A stretch of 64,000 nucleotides of DNA, from the NCBI GenBank assembly GCA_013400975.1, contig WBMZ01004703.1:62001-126000 (forward strand), given 5' to 3'. This stretch comes from Atrichornis clamosus (lineage: Eukaryota; Chordata; Aves; Passeriformes; Menuridae). The notes under the pieces were generated by a model that worked only from the letters and a program-made list of their open reading frames with translations, ran no database searches and had not been told where the DNA came from. Below are positions 1 through 11,785 of this stretch, piece after piece (positions within the stretch are counted from its first letter, which is position 1; each line of letters begins with the position of its first letter). Position numbers and translations under genes: made by a program.

Positions 1-474
1 ATACAAAACAGAAACAAAGACTGAGCTCTTGAATTACTGACAACACAACATCAGCAATACTTAAATGGCACATTAGTGGTACTTTCAACGATGGACCAAC
101 TGTGCAGTTGTATTTGTAGACTTCTAGGAAAAGGAGCTGGTGCTTTTAGGAAATACAGGAAATATATATTGAGTATGTGAGTCTGTTTTAATGAATTCAC
201 TTTTGCTAACAACATCTGACACAGAAGTCAGCCGAGCTCCCTGCTAAAGCATTATCCAAAAGAGAGATTGATGTCTGCCTTCTAATGTCATAGTTTTTTT
301 TTAAGATCTGGGACAAAAAATAAAGGATTGATAGGAGAATTCTGAGAAACAGATGAGGTGGATTCTACACAACAGAAAAAAAAAGTACTTTATGAAGATT
401 TTTCAACTATAGCAAAATTTTGCTACTTTTCTCCCTCCAAATATACTGTGGATAGGTAAAGTAAGCAGTGAGAT
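1..474. other. AT-rich unique DNA, no gene seen
   Basis: This stretch is AT-rich with short A and T runs. I see no open frame of note, no repeat family I recognise and no RNA gene. It ends where the CR1 tail begins. Confidence 0.6.
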
Positions 475-965
475 GCAGAATCACAGAATCACTAAGGTTG
501 GAAAAGCCCTCCCAGGCCACGGAGTGCAGGCCGTGCCCCATCCCCACCTTGTCCCCAGCCCAGAGCTCTGAGTGCCCCGTCCAGGCCTTCCTGGGACACC
601 TCCAGGGCTGGGGACTCCAACACCTCCCTGGGCAGCCCCTGCCAAGGCCTGGCCACCCTTTCCAGGGAGAAATTCCTCCTGCTGTCCACCCTGCCCCTCC
701 CCTGGCCCAGCCTGAGGCCGGTCCCTCTCCTCCTGTCCCTGTTCTCTGGGAGCAGAGCCCGACCCCCCCTGGCTGCCCCCTCCTGTCAGGGGCTGGTGCA
801 GAGCCAGAAGGGCCCCCCTGAGCCTCCTTTGCTCCAGGCTGAGCCCCTTTCCCCGCTCCCTCAGCTGCTCCTGCTGCTCCAGCCCCTTCCCAGCTCCGGT
901 CCCTTCCCTGGACACGCTCCAGCCCCTCCAGGGCTCTCTGGCCAGGAGGGCCCAGAACTGAACAA
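475..965 (-). mobile_element. CR1 LINE fragment, 5'-truncated
   Basis: Read on the minus strand this is the last ~490 bp of a CR1 non-LTR retrotransposon. The 3' end is at the low coordinate: the plus strand starts with AGAATCACAGAATCACTAAG, the complement of a CR1 tail ending in ATTCTGTGATTCT. Upstream lies the 3' untranslated part, then the C-terminal end of the reverse-transcriptase ORF. On the minus strand between about 915 and 790 a decayed peptide resembles the CR1 RT tail, with LSLEQRRLRGALLALHQ as its clearest piece. The copy stops near 965, as is usual for 5'-truncated LINE inserts. The segment is very GC-rich, so frames are open on both strands; none of these is a gene. It is the same type as the copy at 47754-48435. 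Subfamily not assigned. Confidence 0.88.
758..780 (-). other. G-quadruplex motif inside CR1
   Basis: On the plus strand the C runs are at 758-760, 763-769 and 776-780. On the minus strand, the sense strand of this CR1, they give four G-triplets with short loops, in the same place as in the copy at 47754-48435. Confidence 0.6.
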
Positions 966-2148
966 ATAATAAAGAATTGTGCTATAAAAAAATGTGCCAG
1001 ATTTGTAACACCAGGTAATTAATGTCTAATGGGTGCACATCCATTAGGATAAACTAATCCTTATGACCTTCGTTTCCTAACTCTCCCCATCCTATTCAGA
1101 AATGCAAAAATAAGATATTCAGGTAAGATCAATAATCTGATCACATCAATACAGCATTTAGCTCAAAGCCACTGTAGCCTTGTCACAGTGCTGATGAAAA
1201 CAAGTTTGGGAATGGTTTTTGTAGGATGTCTCCACACCAGTTTGAGTCTATTTCTAATAGAAGTGGGTAAGCAAGGAGAGAACTGCAGCCATCAATCCCA
1301 GAAAGGAAAAAGACTTGACTCAGAACTTCAGGACCAGCAGGAGACAGAACGATTGCCCAGACAGGGAAGATCTGTTTCTCAAATGGTAATGAGAGGCCTT
1401 AGAGACTTCAGGTACTTGAAGTTTGAAGGCCGAGACAAAAATAAGCTGAAACTTCTTATTATCTGCATTGTCATAAACTGCTGGTCATCAGAGCCAGTAT
1501 TTGTGGAGTGGATTTAAAAAATATGCAGAGCTGAGACCAAATGATCATGAGCATTGTGTCCCCAGAACTGCACTGCAGGTAATTATACTCTTTATTCTGG
1601 ATGCAATGCAAGCAACAAAGACCAGAGCAGAAAATTCACAGAAGTTTTAAAATATTTACAACAACAGCAGCATTTTTATATATATCCTGATCATCAAGTT
1701 AATGCTGGATTTTTAATTAGAAATGGTGTTTTCTGGAGAAGCAATTATTAGGTACAAGAAATTAAAAGTAATTATGAGCAGGTAAAGAAAAATTAAATAG
1801 AACATTGAATCCCACAAATAACTACCTATGACAAAAGTCCCAAGCTCCTTTGTGCAAAAGCAGAAATTCCGTGGGATTCAAGAGACAAATGCTTCTGATA
1901 ATTTTTTCTCACATTCCTCCTTTAGGTGATAAAAGGACACCTCAATTTTTAATATGTATTTTTTCCTTAGTTTCCTCCTCTCAGAGTGTTAACAAGGTTG
2001 CTAATTTATACAATTTCTAGTAAAAACTTGTGTTGTGGTAAGGAACTACCTAGTTCAGCAGCATTTCATGGCACAAGGAATCCAACCTGACTCAGTTCAG
2101 TTCAGAAAATATTACACATCACAGATGGAACCAACACACAAAATATTT

Positions 2149-2180
2149 AACGTCGTCACTCAAATTTACGTGACGATGTT
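2149..2180. repeat. Inverted repeat with CpG-containing arms
   Basis: AACGTCGTCAC at 2149-2159 pairs with GTGACGATGTT at 2170-2180, with one mismatch in 11 positions and a 10-base loop. Four CpG dinucleotides fall within 32 bp, which stands out against a CpG-poor surrounding. Both arms hold the CGTCA/TGACG half-site core recognised by CREB/ATF-type bZIP proteins, but no binding is shown. An 11-bp arm with one mismatch can arise by chance in 64 kb. Confidence 0.45.
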
Positions 2181-2213
2181 TGATCCCAGCTGCCTATCAG
2201 ATGACATTTAGTT

Positions 2214-2258
2214 AAATAGTAAATATCAAATATATTTATTATCAAATAGCAAATATCA
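2214..2258. repeat. Short AT-rich direct repeat
   Basis: AAATAGTAAATATCA at 2214 recurs as AAATAGCAAATATCA at 2244, one mismatch, 30 bp apart, with more AT-rich similarity between. It probably arose by local slippage. No function is suggested. Confidence 0.5.
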
Positions 2259-5200
2259 GTTACTAAAGCCTGTGAGTGCCCACAGCTGACCTGGGATGGC
2301 TCACAAGCATCATCTCCTGCCCTGTCCCTGTCCACAAGAGCCAGAACCTGGAATTCAGCAGAGATTCCAGCCTGGTCCCCAGCCTGGTCCCATTCTGTGT
2401 TCCCATCCTGGATCCCTCCTGCGCCTGTGCAGTGGCCGGGGTTGAGCTCCCCAGCGCTCAGCAGCTCAGGGCTGCGCTGGCACAGTTAATTTTGCACCTG
2501 CTCTGACCCTGGCCAGGCACAGAGGGAACAAAGCTAAAATCCCACCTGGAGCCAGTGCTGTCAGCCCTCCCAAAGTCCTGACAGTCTGCACCAGCCCAAG
2601 CACTGGCCCACGCTCCAAGGAAAGTGTAATTCAGATTTATGAGAAGACATTTCACATCCAATATAATTGATTACCCACTGTAATGTGAGCAGAACCTAAT
2701 TTGTACTAATGAACCTGTGCATGATACAGCAAAGCATTTAATAACACAGAGACCACAAAATGCCAAGCCAGATGTCATTGATGGTGAGGATAATTTTCCC
2801 AGATGGATACATTTCCTCTCATTTTTTGCAGCCTTCAGGTTTGAGAAGGTGGCATTTAACTCAGGAGATGGCTCTGATCTTCCACTTCCATTAGTTTTGT
2901 GCCATCACAGCCTGTGTTCTATACCCAGACACTTTTCTATCCCAGTGAAAGCTTGGAAATGCTTGTCTGCTCTGGCAAATTTTGATAAATGTAACAGCAG
3001 ATTAAAAATAATATAACTGCACATGGACAACCTGAGCAAGATGGACGCTAACACATCTCTGAGTCTACAACAGAAGAAAAGCAAGATTAGGGTGAAATTT
3101 TAAAACATTCTGTCATGGAGTTGGTGTGGAAATGAAACACTTAAATGTTATACCAATAAAAATGTGCCTTTGTGGGGAAAAAAGCAAATTGTGTATTGCT
3201 AAAATTATTCCATTTCTTTGTTTGATTTCTTAAAAATTTTTTTACATACTAGGACCAGTTATAAAATTAACAAATTGTGGGTTCTTTCATGCAAAAGGAT
3301 AATTAGCATGAGCTATGAATTTGCAATAGGAATAAACCTTTGTATCCCCTTTGCTAAAATTACAAAGCCTTTTCCCAAACTGCCAGGATGTACTGTAAAA
3401 AAATACAAAACTGCTCAAACTATAAAAATTAAAAGCTGAAATTCAGCTTCATATGCCAGAATGCCAACTCAGACCCAAAGCAGTCAGAGCCTGCAGCACA
3501 GACCAGCATGGTTATTTTGGAGGGCTGGTTACCAAACACACTTAACTCCCTAAATCAATTATTTTTACAGAAGACAGCCTGCACACTTTCTTTCCTCTCT
3601 ATGCAATCAATCCTAGTGCAAATTATCCAAAGCAGGTTGCAGATAGATCTCCTGGTTTTGCAGGCTTCACCAAATTATGAAACTGAAATGTGAAAGGGAA
3701 ACAGTGGGTCTGGGTAGCAGACGAGGCACTGCTATTAATGAAGAAAAGGCAAGTATTTAAATTGAGCAGGCATCTTGGTGCCTTCTATGCAAGCTGAATA
3801 GCAGAACATAATAGGAAAATAAAACAGCTATCAGACAAGATAAATAGGAATACATCAACAGGGACTGTACAGAATTAGAATGGCACAGCCAGAGAAGCAA
3901 AGACTTTAGAAGAATATACTAAAATTTTTACTTTGCATTATAATGACATCTTAGAAACAGATGGCAAAATGCCACTAGAACAAGAAGATGTCAAGAAATA
4001 ATAGTGTCAGCAGCTATGTAAAGAGCTAAAAGATGCTTCAGACTACCTTGTGTTTGTAAGGCTGTGCTCTACAAAGTCTTAAAATAATTTCATCTATGCA
4101 AGCAAAATAAGCAAAGGCACTGCAGACTCTTGCCTAGCCCACCAGTCACTTTTAAAAACAGAATCTGGGTGCAGGATCAACCCAGATTCAGGAAACAAGG
4201 AGAACATGATTGTTTTTAACATTATAGAGAAGTAGTATTGTCACAGCTCATTATAAACTATACAGGGTTCAATACATGCTTAGGGTTGTTTGTTACATTT
4301 GTCATGGCTAATTAGGAATTGATAGGAAGAGTTAGTAGAGACTGATTTGGGAAAACATGCTTTAAATGTGGAAGCCAACATCAATGTTATCAATAAATCC
4401 TTTGTGATCTCTAATGAACTGAAAACAAACTGCAATATGGACCCAAGAGCACACAGGGATTCAGAATAATTTATAAAAGACAATTTGTGGAACACCATAA
4501 GTCTCCCAACATGCCTTTTTTACATTCCTAGGTAAGCCCTGGATGTTTGTTTTGCAAGGAATAGCTCCTAGTGCCACACACAGTGGGATTCACTTACGTT
4601 CAATGGGGAAAAGGAAGGAACAAGATATGACAAACAAGGAGGGGGGAAATGCAGCATTAAGCAGCAATAAATGCTCAAGGAGCTCTGGTTATTTAGCTGC
4701 ACTTGGTGGGATGACAGACTCTGAGGCAGGAAAGAGGTAAAAGATGGAGAAAGGATGGAGGGAGAGCTCCCAAAACTGACCTGCCTGGCCTGTCAAGGCT
4801 GCACAGCCTCGTGCCAAGGCTGATGCCGGAGGGCCTTGGGAATAAAGATGAACAATCTTCTCAATCCTGTGAGCAGGTGCCTCCAGGAAATCCTGCACAG
4901 CACTAGGACTAGTCACATATACTCTCAGTACACACACTTTTGGTTTTCTGCTTATTCTTTGCAAATTTGTAAAATCAAGAGCTTTTCCTAGACTTTCTCA
5001 GAAATACCAATGCTAAGGCTTGAGCTGTCTTTAAAATTAACTCTATCATATGAAAAAAAAAAAAATTCTGTGTTAAGTTGCACATGCAACAAGTCCCCCA
5101 GTTCTCAAGCTTTTATTGCATTAATAGAGTTTTATAAATTGGAGCACATCTTTGAGTGACAGAGGCATCAAAAATCAGTATTTTGGTTCAGAGCAGGCTG

Positions 5201-6233
5201 GGGACACAGAGCACAGAGCAACCAACAGCCCCAGCTCCAGCTCCCCCAAACCTGCCTGCAGAAAAACAAACCAGCTGTAGTACTGAAACAAATTTAAAAA
5301 TCACTCCAAAAATGCAGCATTCATTTTAGTTATTAATATTTTGCCTTTGTATTTTTTTCATGACCCTATTTATGCATTTTATTTAAACCAGCTAGGAACA
5401 CAACTACTTAATTCCCAGTTCTCTTCAGAAGGCTGGATGTCTCCAACTGCAGGGGAATCTGCCAAAACAAAGGTAGAAGCCTTTTGCTGACTTCAGCAAA
5501 GAGTTGAACTCTCTAACTTAACCATTTTCCATTTATAATATGGGGGTTGTCAGATCATTTGGATAATAAAACACAGATTGTTGACTGGATCAGTTATTTT
5601 AAGGGTATAGCACATGCAGAACATATATTTCAATCTATTCCCCCAAAGGCTGTAAAAGCAGCCATAAAGCAATCAGAAAGCAGGTAACGAATGACTTTTA
5701 TGGCAGGCTAAATGAATGATAATTAGGCAACAAAGCAGGAGGCATAAGTAGATGGAAAGCTTTGTTTCCTTGTTCCATCAAGCCTTTAGGCTTGAAAATC
5801 CTGCTGACAATACTGAAGAGTTTGGGTAAGTAACTATTAGCAGTGACACATTGCCAAAGCCACTGTGCTGGATTTTGGCAATTTAAACCAATCATTACAT
5901 CCAGAAATGACTCATCAAGGCAATAAATACTAGGGGAGGGGACGAGGGAGGGAAGTTCCATCCACCGACACAATTCCCACATCTGAAATGAAAACTCACA
6001 TTGTGTTACAACACAGAAAGCTGAAGGCACAAAGGTATTGCAACCCTGGAGTAAAAGCACAGCTCTTTTTTCCCTGTGACTCTTGATTTGTGTCTTGCAA
6101 AAAAAATTAAATAAATTTTTAACCCCTTTAAAGCAAAGTTTCCACAGCAACTAGAAAATAAGAACACATGACATTTTCTTTATATTACTATAATATTTTC
6201 TATATTTTCCTTTGTTACTTTCTTTTCTTCAAG

Positions 6234-6464
6234 ATTTGCTCTGAACTCCTGCAAAGTGCTGCAGTCAGCCTGCTGGTTGTGGGTCGCAGGTTGGAATTAG
6301 ATGCCACACACACACATTCTGGTTATGTTCTATTCTCCTCAGCTTGGGAGTTGCAAACTTCCGCATCAGCTCTTTCAGAAGGATTCTTCCAGTCAGCAGA
6401 TAATTCCAGTTCTAGAGTTTCACTGCTCTCTTACATATTTTTACCACAACTAATAGCCTCATAG
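6234..6464 (+). other. Exon-like open segment (weak candidate)
   Basis: A long pyrimidine-rich tract (about 6195-6230) ends in CTTCAAG at 6227-6233, a good 3' splice-site context. An open frame of 76 codons follows directly in phase 0, from ICSELLQSAAVSLLVVG to a TAG at 6462-6464. I recognise no domain and see no AATAAA soon after the stop. Such pseudo-exons are common in vertebrate introns. It could be a last exon of an unknown transcript or, more likely, a chance coincidence. Confidence 0.1.
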
Positions 6465-7547
6465 CCTAAAGTTATTTTTATTTTTAAAACAAAAATATAT
6501 TCATTGCAGCATCCTGCCTTAACTCTTTTTTTAGAAGGAGATGTAAAAAAATTTGGGGTTATTTCTAACAGTCAAGGCCACAAAAGTGAAAGGCACAGAG
6601 ACCTTCCATCGTGTAATTCAGCCAAAACGTGGTGCAATATATATGAGGTGTTGTATCTGGACATGGAAGGCATTCAAGGGAACAATGGCCTTTGAAAAAG
6701 TAATTTGCACTGTATTTCACAATAGAATAAAGACATTTATTTGTGTTGATGTTTTCAACACCACAGAACAGGTCTTGCACATAATTGCATCCAACTCCTC
6801 CTCAACTATTTCTGATAATGGGCAATCATTGCCCCTGTAAGGTTTGTATGGGTCTATTCTGCCTCTGAAATTTGTGACTCTGTATCCAAAAAAACCAAAT
6901 TAGAAATCCTTGCATTGTTACCATCACGGTACTGGGCAAATCAGCCTTAAAGAATGTTTCACTCCAGATTGGACTGACCTCTTCCCACTCTGCCACCCCG
7001 CCAGACACTGCAGTCAGCACAGCTGGAGGGACTGAGAAGGAGGGGTTTATTTGCAAAAGAAAAAAGAACACCCTGGCAGGACTGCCATGGCTGCAGGACA
7101 GGGACTGTCCTTCACTATCCAACATCATCCACCAAGCCACAGATCTGGCAGAGCAAATCTATGAAATCAGTTCACATTGGCATGGTGGGGTGCAAGACAG
7201 GAGTGCTCCACAATTCCTTGCACGGCTTCCCTGTCCCAGGTGAAAAAACAAAACAAAATTTGTTATTTCTGTCACCGACAACTTGTGTCAGCGTATTTAA
7301 TTCTCCTGCTAAGTTTTTTTAATGCCACACAATTATCCCAGCTGAATTACCTGAGATCCCCTCAAAGCTCTGCACGTGTACCCTTAAAAAGAGTCCCATA
7401 AAAGTGACTCTACCTTCCAGCCTGGAGAGGTTACTCTGCACAGACACCACTGACTCTTCCTAAATGTTCACAAGAGCAAGAGGGGTAACATTTTCTCTAC
7501 CTGTGCCCCTAATTAGGTGCAATCATCTCATTTCTGGGAATGCAGAA

Positions 7548-7585
7548 GAAAAAGCAGAATGAAACAGAAAAAGCAGAGTGAAAAG
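7548..7585. repeat. Two-copy 19-bp tandem duplication
   Basis: GAAAAAGCAGAATGAAACA (7548-7566) is followed directly by GAAAAAGCAGAGTGAAAAG (7567-7585), differing at three positions. A small purine-rich tandem duplication with no evident role. Confidence 0.6.
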
Positions 7586-8779
7586 TAAATGAGTAACTCA
7601 GATTTTGCTAGAGGCAAACAGGGTTTTTCAAAGCACCTGGGGGCACAACTGGAACCTGAGCAGAGGAAGGAAGACTTCAGTTGTAGCTCATGACAAAGGT
7701 AGAAAAAGGGTTTGTAATCCAGGAAAGTGCTGTCAAGGGAGGCAGAGCAGGGGACAGCCAAAGAAACACGTGGGACTTGCTAAATCCATTGGACATCAAG
7801 GATGGGACTTGTGAATTACAGAGAACTCCTGAGTAAACAATGATCAGAATCACTTGAAATAAGAGAGGCACGACAGAGAAGATATTGTCACGTTAATAGC
7901 CAATTAGTAACCCAAGCACAACAGAATGACATCAAGAAATCTGGGAGAAAATCCCAGTCAGTAGAGTAGCATTGAGAAAAACACTAAGGGACTGCAAAAA
8001 GGACCTGTGTGAGGAACTCAGAGGGGAAGGACAGAATAAATTGGTGCAAGACCACAGAAGTCACAACCTGAGAGAGGTGATGATGATTTAAATAGAGTGA
8101 TCCTTAGTGGAAAGTGCAGGCTGGAATAGGTGCGTATTTATCAACCCTCCTCCAACATCAACATGACAATTACAGCCCAGCTCCCCTTGCCTTTCACTTT
8201 CTTAAGGAACTTATTTCCCATTAAAACATGAAAACATAAGATGGAGCTGTAGGAAGGCTGTGCCTGGCATATGGTATTTAATCATCCTATCTTTTGACAT
8301 TGCAAACTTCATTATATCCCCATATAATCTTGTCTGGTGTCATTGTGTATTACAGCTTCTTCTCTCAATAAAAGAATTGTTCAAGCTAACACTGCATGGA
8401 GGATCTTCATGAATTTATGCTGACTAGCCCAAAATTAGCTACAGGTGCCCCTTGCTTCCCTCTTAATAACCCATGGTGCTGCATTAATGCATCTTCAGCC
8501 TGCTGATGCTGCCAATGCTGCCTAGGAGCACACAGAGACCTCAGGGCTCTCTCTCCACACCTGAAGAGGTCTAATCCTCTTAAAATTACACAATTATTTC
8601 AATTTCTCAAACTTTACTAATGGAATAGGTCCTATCCCTTCTGTTGTGTTTCTGTGCAGCCTGTCCAGAAGGGCAGCGAGTTCACAGGGGATTTCACATG
8701 GAAATCTGCTTTTGGAAAGGCTCGCTGCTTCAGGGGTAATCTTTACCACAAAGGATCCTGGCCAGGTAGCACAGCCCAC

Positions 8780-8936
8780 ACACACTCAGGGCGTGGAGTC
8801 CCCGTCCCTGCAGGTGTCCCAGGAAGGCCTGGACGTGGCACTCAGGGCTCTGGGCTGGGGACAGGGTGAGCATCAGGCTCAGGTCGGGCTTGATGGTCTC
8901 AGGGGTCTTTTCCAACCTTAATAATTCTGTGACTCA
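8780..8936 (+). mobile_element. CR1 LINE 3' tail, 5'-truncated
   Basis: A plus-strand CR1 3' end of roughly 155 bp. It runs from GTGGAGTCCCCGTCCCTGCA, through text typical of CR1 3' regions (AGGAAGGCCTGGACGTGGCA), to GGTCTTTTCCAACCTTAATA and a terminal ATTCTGTGA unit. Only the 3' untranslated portion is left. The tail type matches the copies at 475-965 and 47754-48435, not the 'GGATTTAAGGTCCCTTC' type seen elsewhere in the window, so at least two CR1 subfamilies are present. Confidence 0.85.
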
Positions 8937-11089
8937 GATGGGACTCGGCACCAGAGAACCTTCTCAGCAGATAATATCCAAAGCACAGACTCCAAAGAAG
9001 ACAACACGTGCGAGGAACAACCACTAAGGGCAGAATTTCATCTCAGAACAACTGATCCAAGCAGTGGCTTAGTCCCCTTAACAATTTAGTTCTATTATCT
9101 GTGCCTGAGCTGTTTTGCACAAATATCCATATCCATGACATCTATTTCCACTCCAAGATTAGATCTCCTTGATCTTCTCTAGACAAAATCCTGACCACCT
9201 CTGAGGCAGCCTTGTTCCAAACAGCAGGGTGACCTCAGCACCCTCCCAAAGCACCTTATAATGACAAGTATTCTGCTATACGAATAAAATAAATAAAATT
9301 CACTGTGTTTCCACTTCTGTAAACAAAACATTTATGATGTATGTTAATATTACCATAAAATGTCAGTGTTTAAAAGGCCTGTGAGCCTATTTATCACGGC
9401 TGAGTATTGAAAATTGAACAAAACCCGGATGTCTATTTTCATAATTATAACTCTGAGAAAGGGCCTTTTAAGTTTCTTAATTTTAAGACAAGGCTATTTA
9501 CATCTACTCACTGCTAAAGAAACAGAGTGAAAAGCCTAGCTAAGTTTCATTGAGAGGCAATACCTTCATGGTGTGACCCTGGATGAGTTTAGCACCAGCA
9601 CAGAGCACAGTCGGTGCACCCACAAGGCTCAGCCCATCACCTCTGGCCAGCTCCTGCTACCCCAAATCAAGCACTCCCCAAGCTGAGGCTTTAGTCTGCT
9701 GCCCATCACCTGGATTCCTGAAGTTTTAACGTGTCCTGAGAGACAGTGGGATAGATAATCACTGACCTGGAGCTCGTTCCCTCCCCAGCCCCACATAAAT
9801 CACAGCTGGTAATAAGTAGTGAAACATATTTAGAAACACACAGATTATGGTATTGATCCTCCTCTCGCGTTGGATCACAAACATCTCTCTCTCCTACCTG
9901 ATAATATTTCAATTTAAAATGTGCTTAAATCCACTTTTATGTGTTCCTTTGGTGGCTTCACTGAAAGGCCAAAAAAGAGGAAAAAAGCTCTGTTATATCA
10001 ATAATACCAATAATATTTTTTTCCAAACTTTTGCTTTGAATGCAACTCCTTCAAGCAAAAAATCAGTGAACACCAAGTCAGCTACATACAACAACAACTC
10101 TACTGCTGTTCACCCCTAAAATACCACAAGCAATTGCTAATTATGTCAGTTCTTCCCAAATTTTTCCAGAGTTCTTCTATTTCAGGCAAACCTATCTGCA
10201 TATTGTGACTGGAAAGGAAGACACCAATATTTCTCTGACAAAAGAATAATAAATATAATAAAAATATATGTGTATGTATCTGTTAGGATAACAGGAAGCA
10301 CAGTGCACCTGAAATTAGGCCAGATAAGAAAAAAATGTTTTGAAGACCACTATTAATTTAGTATTACAACAAAGAGAATAATAATCTGAGTCTAGCTACT
10401 ATTTACCTATAAATTCTAATACAAGTGAGTTGAAGTACTGACCACAATGGGAAATTTATTGCTTAAAATATCAATTATATTAAAAAATGGTGTCACACAA
10501 AATTCAACCAGAGCTCCAAGAGCCAGAGGCCAGTAAAAATTCTTTTTTTACAAATTATATAAAATGGTCACGTGTAAAATACAAACAAAATGAAAGAGAT
10601 ATGAAAAAGATGTACTGAAAAGTCAATATTGCCTTATAAAGAAAAAAAGGGAAGATATTAGTGAGATGTGAAATAACCTGCACTAGGATATTTGCTGTAC
10701 AATGTAATCACCAATGACCAGAAAAAGAGTATATAATAATATGAGAGAAAACATATCTTTTTTATATATTAAAATTAAATTAGCTAAATTTTTGTGTATT
10801 TAAAAAAAAATATAACCATCACCTCAGTGAAGAGCTACAAGAAGAAATATGAAATTATAATACTATGGCAGGTGAAAATTGAATAAACTCAGTGTGGTTG
10901 TCTTGTGAACAACTTCATTTTTTGCATAAAAAATATAGACCCTTAACACATTTTGGAAAGAAGAATCAACTCCCCATCTTCCAGGCTGTCAATACGTCTC
11001 ACATTACGTTAGGAATTCAGGCAAGGAAGAGGGGAGAGAACACAAAGCATCATTAGGCCTCGAACCATTGTGTACCCACGTCTCAAAGA
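8937..11089. other. AT-rich unique DNA, no gene seen
   Basis: Unique AT-rich sequence. The part at about 9360-9500 and most of 10150-10900 are very AT-rich, with A/T runs and ATA-rich patches. I see no gene, RNA or recognised repeat. Confidence 0.55.
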
Positions 11090-11560
11090 CTCCTCTCATC
11101 AGCACTCAGAGGTTGCAGCGACTGCAAGAGCAGAGCTCAGAGGATGCAGAACAAAGAATTCGATCAGAGGAATGGAATGGATTTCACAGAAAGCAAAGCA
11201 CATGCAGTAATTTTCAAAAATAAGTGGCTGAGAAGAAATATGATCGAGGTCTATAAAAGAGGAGCAGCACAGAGATAGTGAATAGGCAATGATTTTTCAT
11301 TATTTGCCATTATTCAAGACATAAGTGGAATAAAATGAAATTATGAACAAGCAGCTCAAAACAACCAAGAAGAAGGACTTTTCCTTTGCAACTCGTAATT
11401 AAATCATACAGCTCATTACCCCAGCATGGTGCTTCTGCCAAGAGTATAAATTTTTTCAAAAGGAATTAGATAAATTCCTGGAGGGAATGTCCACCCTACA
11501 AGCACTAGGAGCAACTACTCCATACATTACTGGAGCTGGGAGAATAGAAAGGAAGGGGCC
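11090..11560 (+). mobile_element. Ancient, decayed CR1-type LINE fragment
   Basis: A plus-strand sequence that follows the order of the CR1 3' third, though heavily mutated. GATCGAGGTCTATAAAAGAG (about 11243) corresponds to the CR1 'gaggtctataaaat' block. The 'GGAATAAAATGAAATTATGA' block (about 11328), the 'AAGAAGAAGGACTTTTCCTTT' region, the 'ACAGCTCATTACC' region and 'AAAAGGAATTAGATAAATTC' (about 11459) with 'TGGAGGGAATGTCCA' follow in the expected order. The divergence suggests an old CR1 subfamily (CR1-L or CR1-Y-like, from memory of the family). It is much older than the GC-rich tails elsewhere in the window. Boundaries are approximate and no coding capacity remains. Confidence 0.68.
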
Positions 11561-11755
11561 CAATGTGCAGATAAACCACAGATGTGTCACGTCCTGTCAC
11601 CCTCCTTGGCCACACTGGGGACAGGACCTGGGCTGTAAAAAGCAGGATAAAGAAGTGCACTTTATAGTGTTATGATTAAATTGATTGTCCTACACACACA
11701 GAAAATACAATTACTGCTCCGTGTGTCACTTTTCCAAAAAACACGATGCCACCAA

Positions 11756-11785
11756 CTTAAATCTGTTTCTTCAAACAGATTTAAG
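11756..11785. repeat. Perfect inverted repeat (13-bp arms, 4-base loop)
   Basis: CTTAAATCTGTTT at 11756-11768 is followed by the loop CTTC (11769-11772) and its exact complement AAACAGATTTAAG (11773-11785). Pairing does not extend beyond the arms (A opposite A at 11755/11786). The stem is too short for a typical microRNA precursor. It could be a cruciform-prone site, a relic of an inverted duplication made during replication, or a regulatory dyad. Confidence 0.75.

Larger units (their letters stand above)
966..8779. other. AT-rich unique DNA, no gene supported
   Basis: About 7.8 kb of AT-rich sequence without a supported gene. It contains a CpG-bearing inverted repeat (2149-2180), an imperfect AT-rich direct repeat (2214-2228 and 2244-2258, 30 bp apart), a 13-A run (5053-5065), a two-copy 19-bp tandem duplication (7548-7585) and one exon-like open segment (6234-6464). 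The minus-strand frame at 5698-6150 (150 codons) shows no domain and is within what chance gives in this much AT-rich DNA. Confidence 0.55.

Noticed and set aside
468..915. Overlapping open frames of 117 and 144 codons on both strands
   Set aside because: They lie in a GC-rich CR1 fragment. The minus-strand one contains a decayed CR1 reverse-transcriptase tail plus untranslated sequence, not a host gene.
1092..1130. Possible 23-bp micro-exon between a good acceptor and GTAAGA
   Set aside because: The sites look good but the segment is too short to judge, and nothing nearby supports a transcript.
4262..4275. GGGTTCAATAC as a tRNA or SINE B box
   Set aside because: No A box lies upstream at the right distance and no cloverleaf can be drawn.
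5698..6150. Minus-strand frame of 150 codons in AT-rich DNA
   Set aside because: Longer than its neighbours, but a few such frames are expected by chance over 64 kb in six frames. No domain or splice support.
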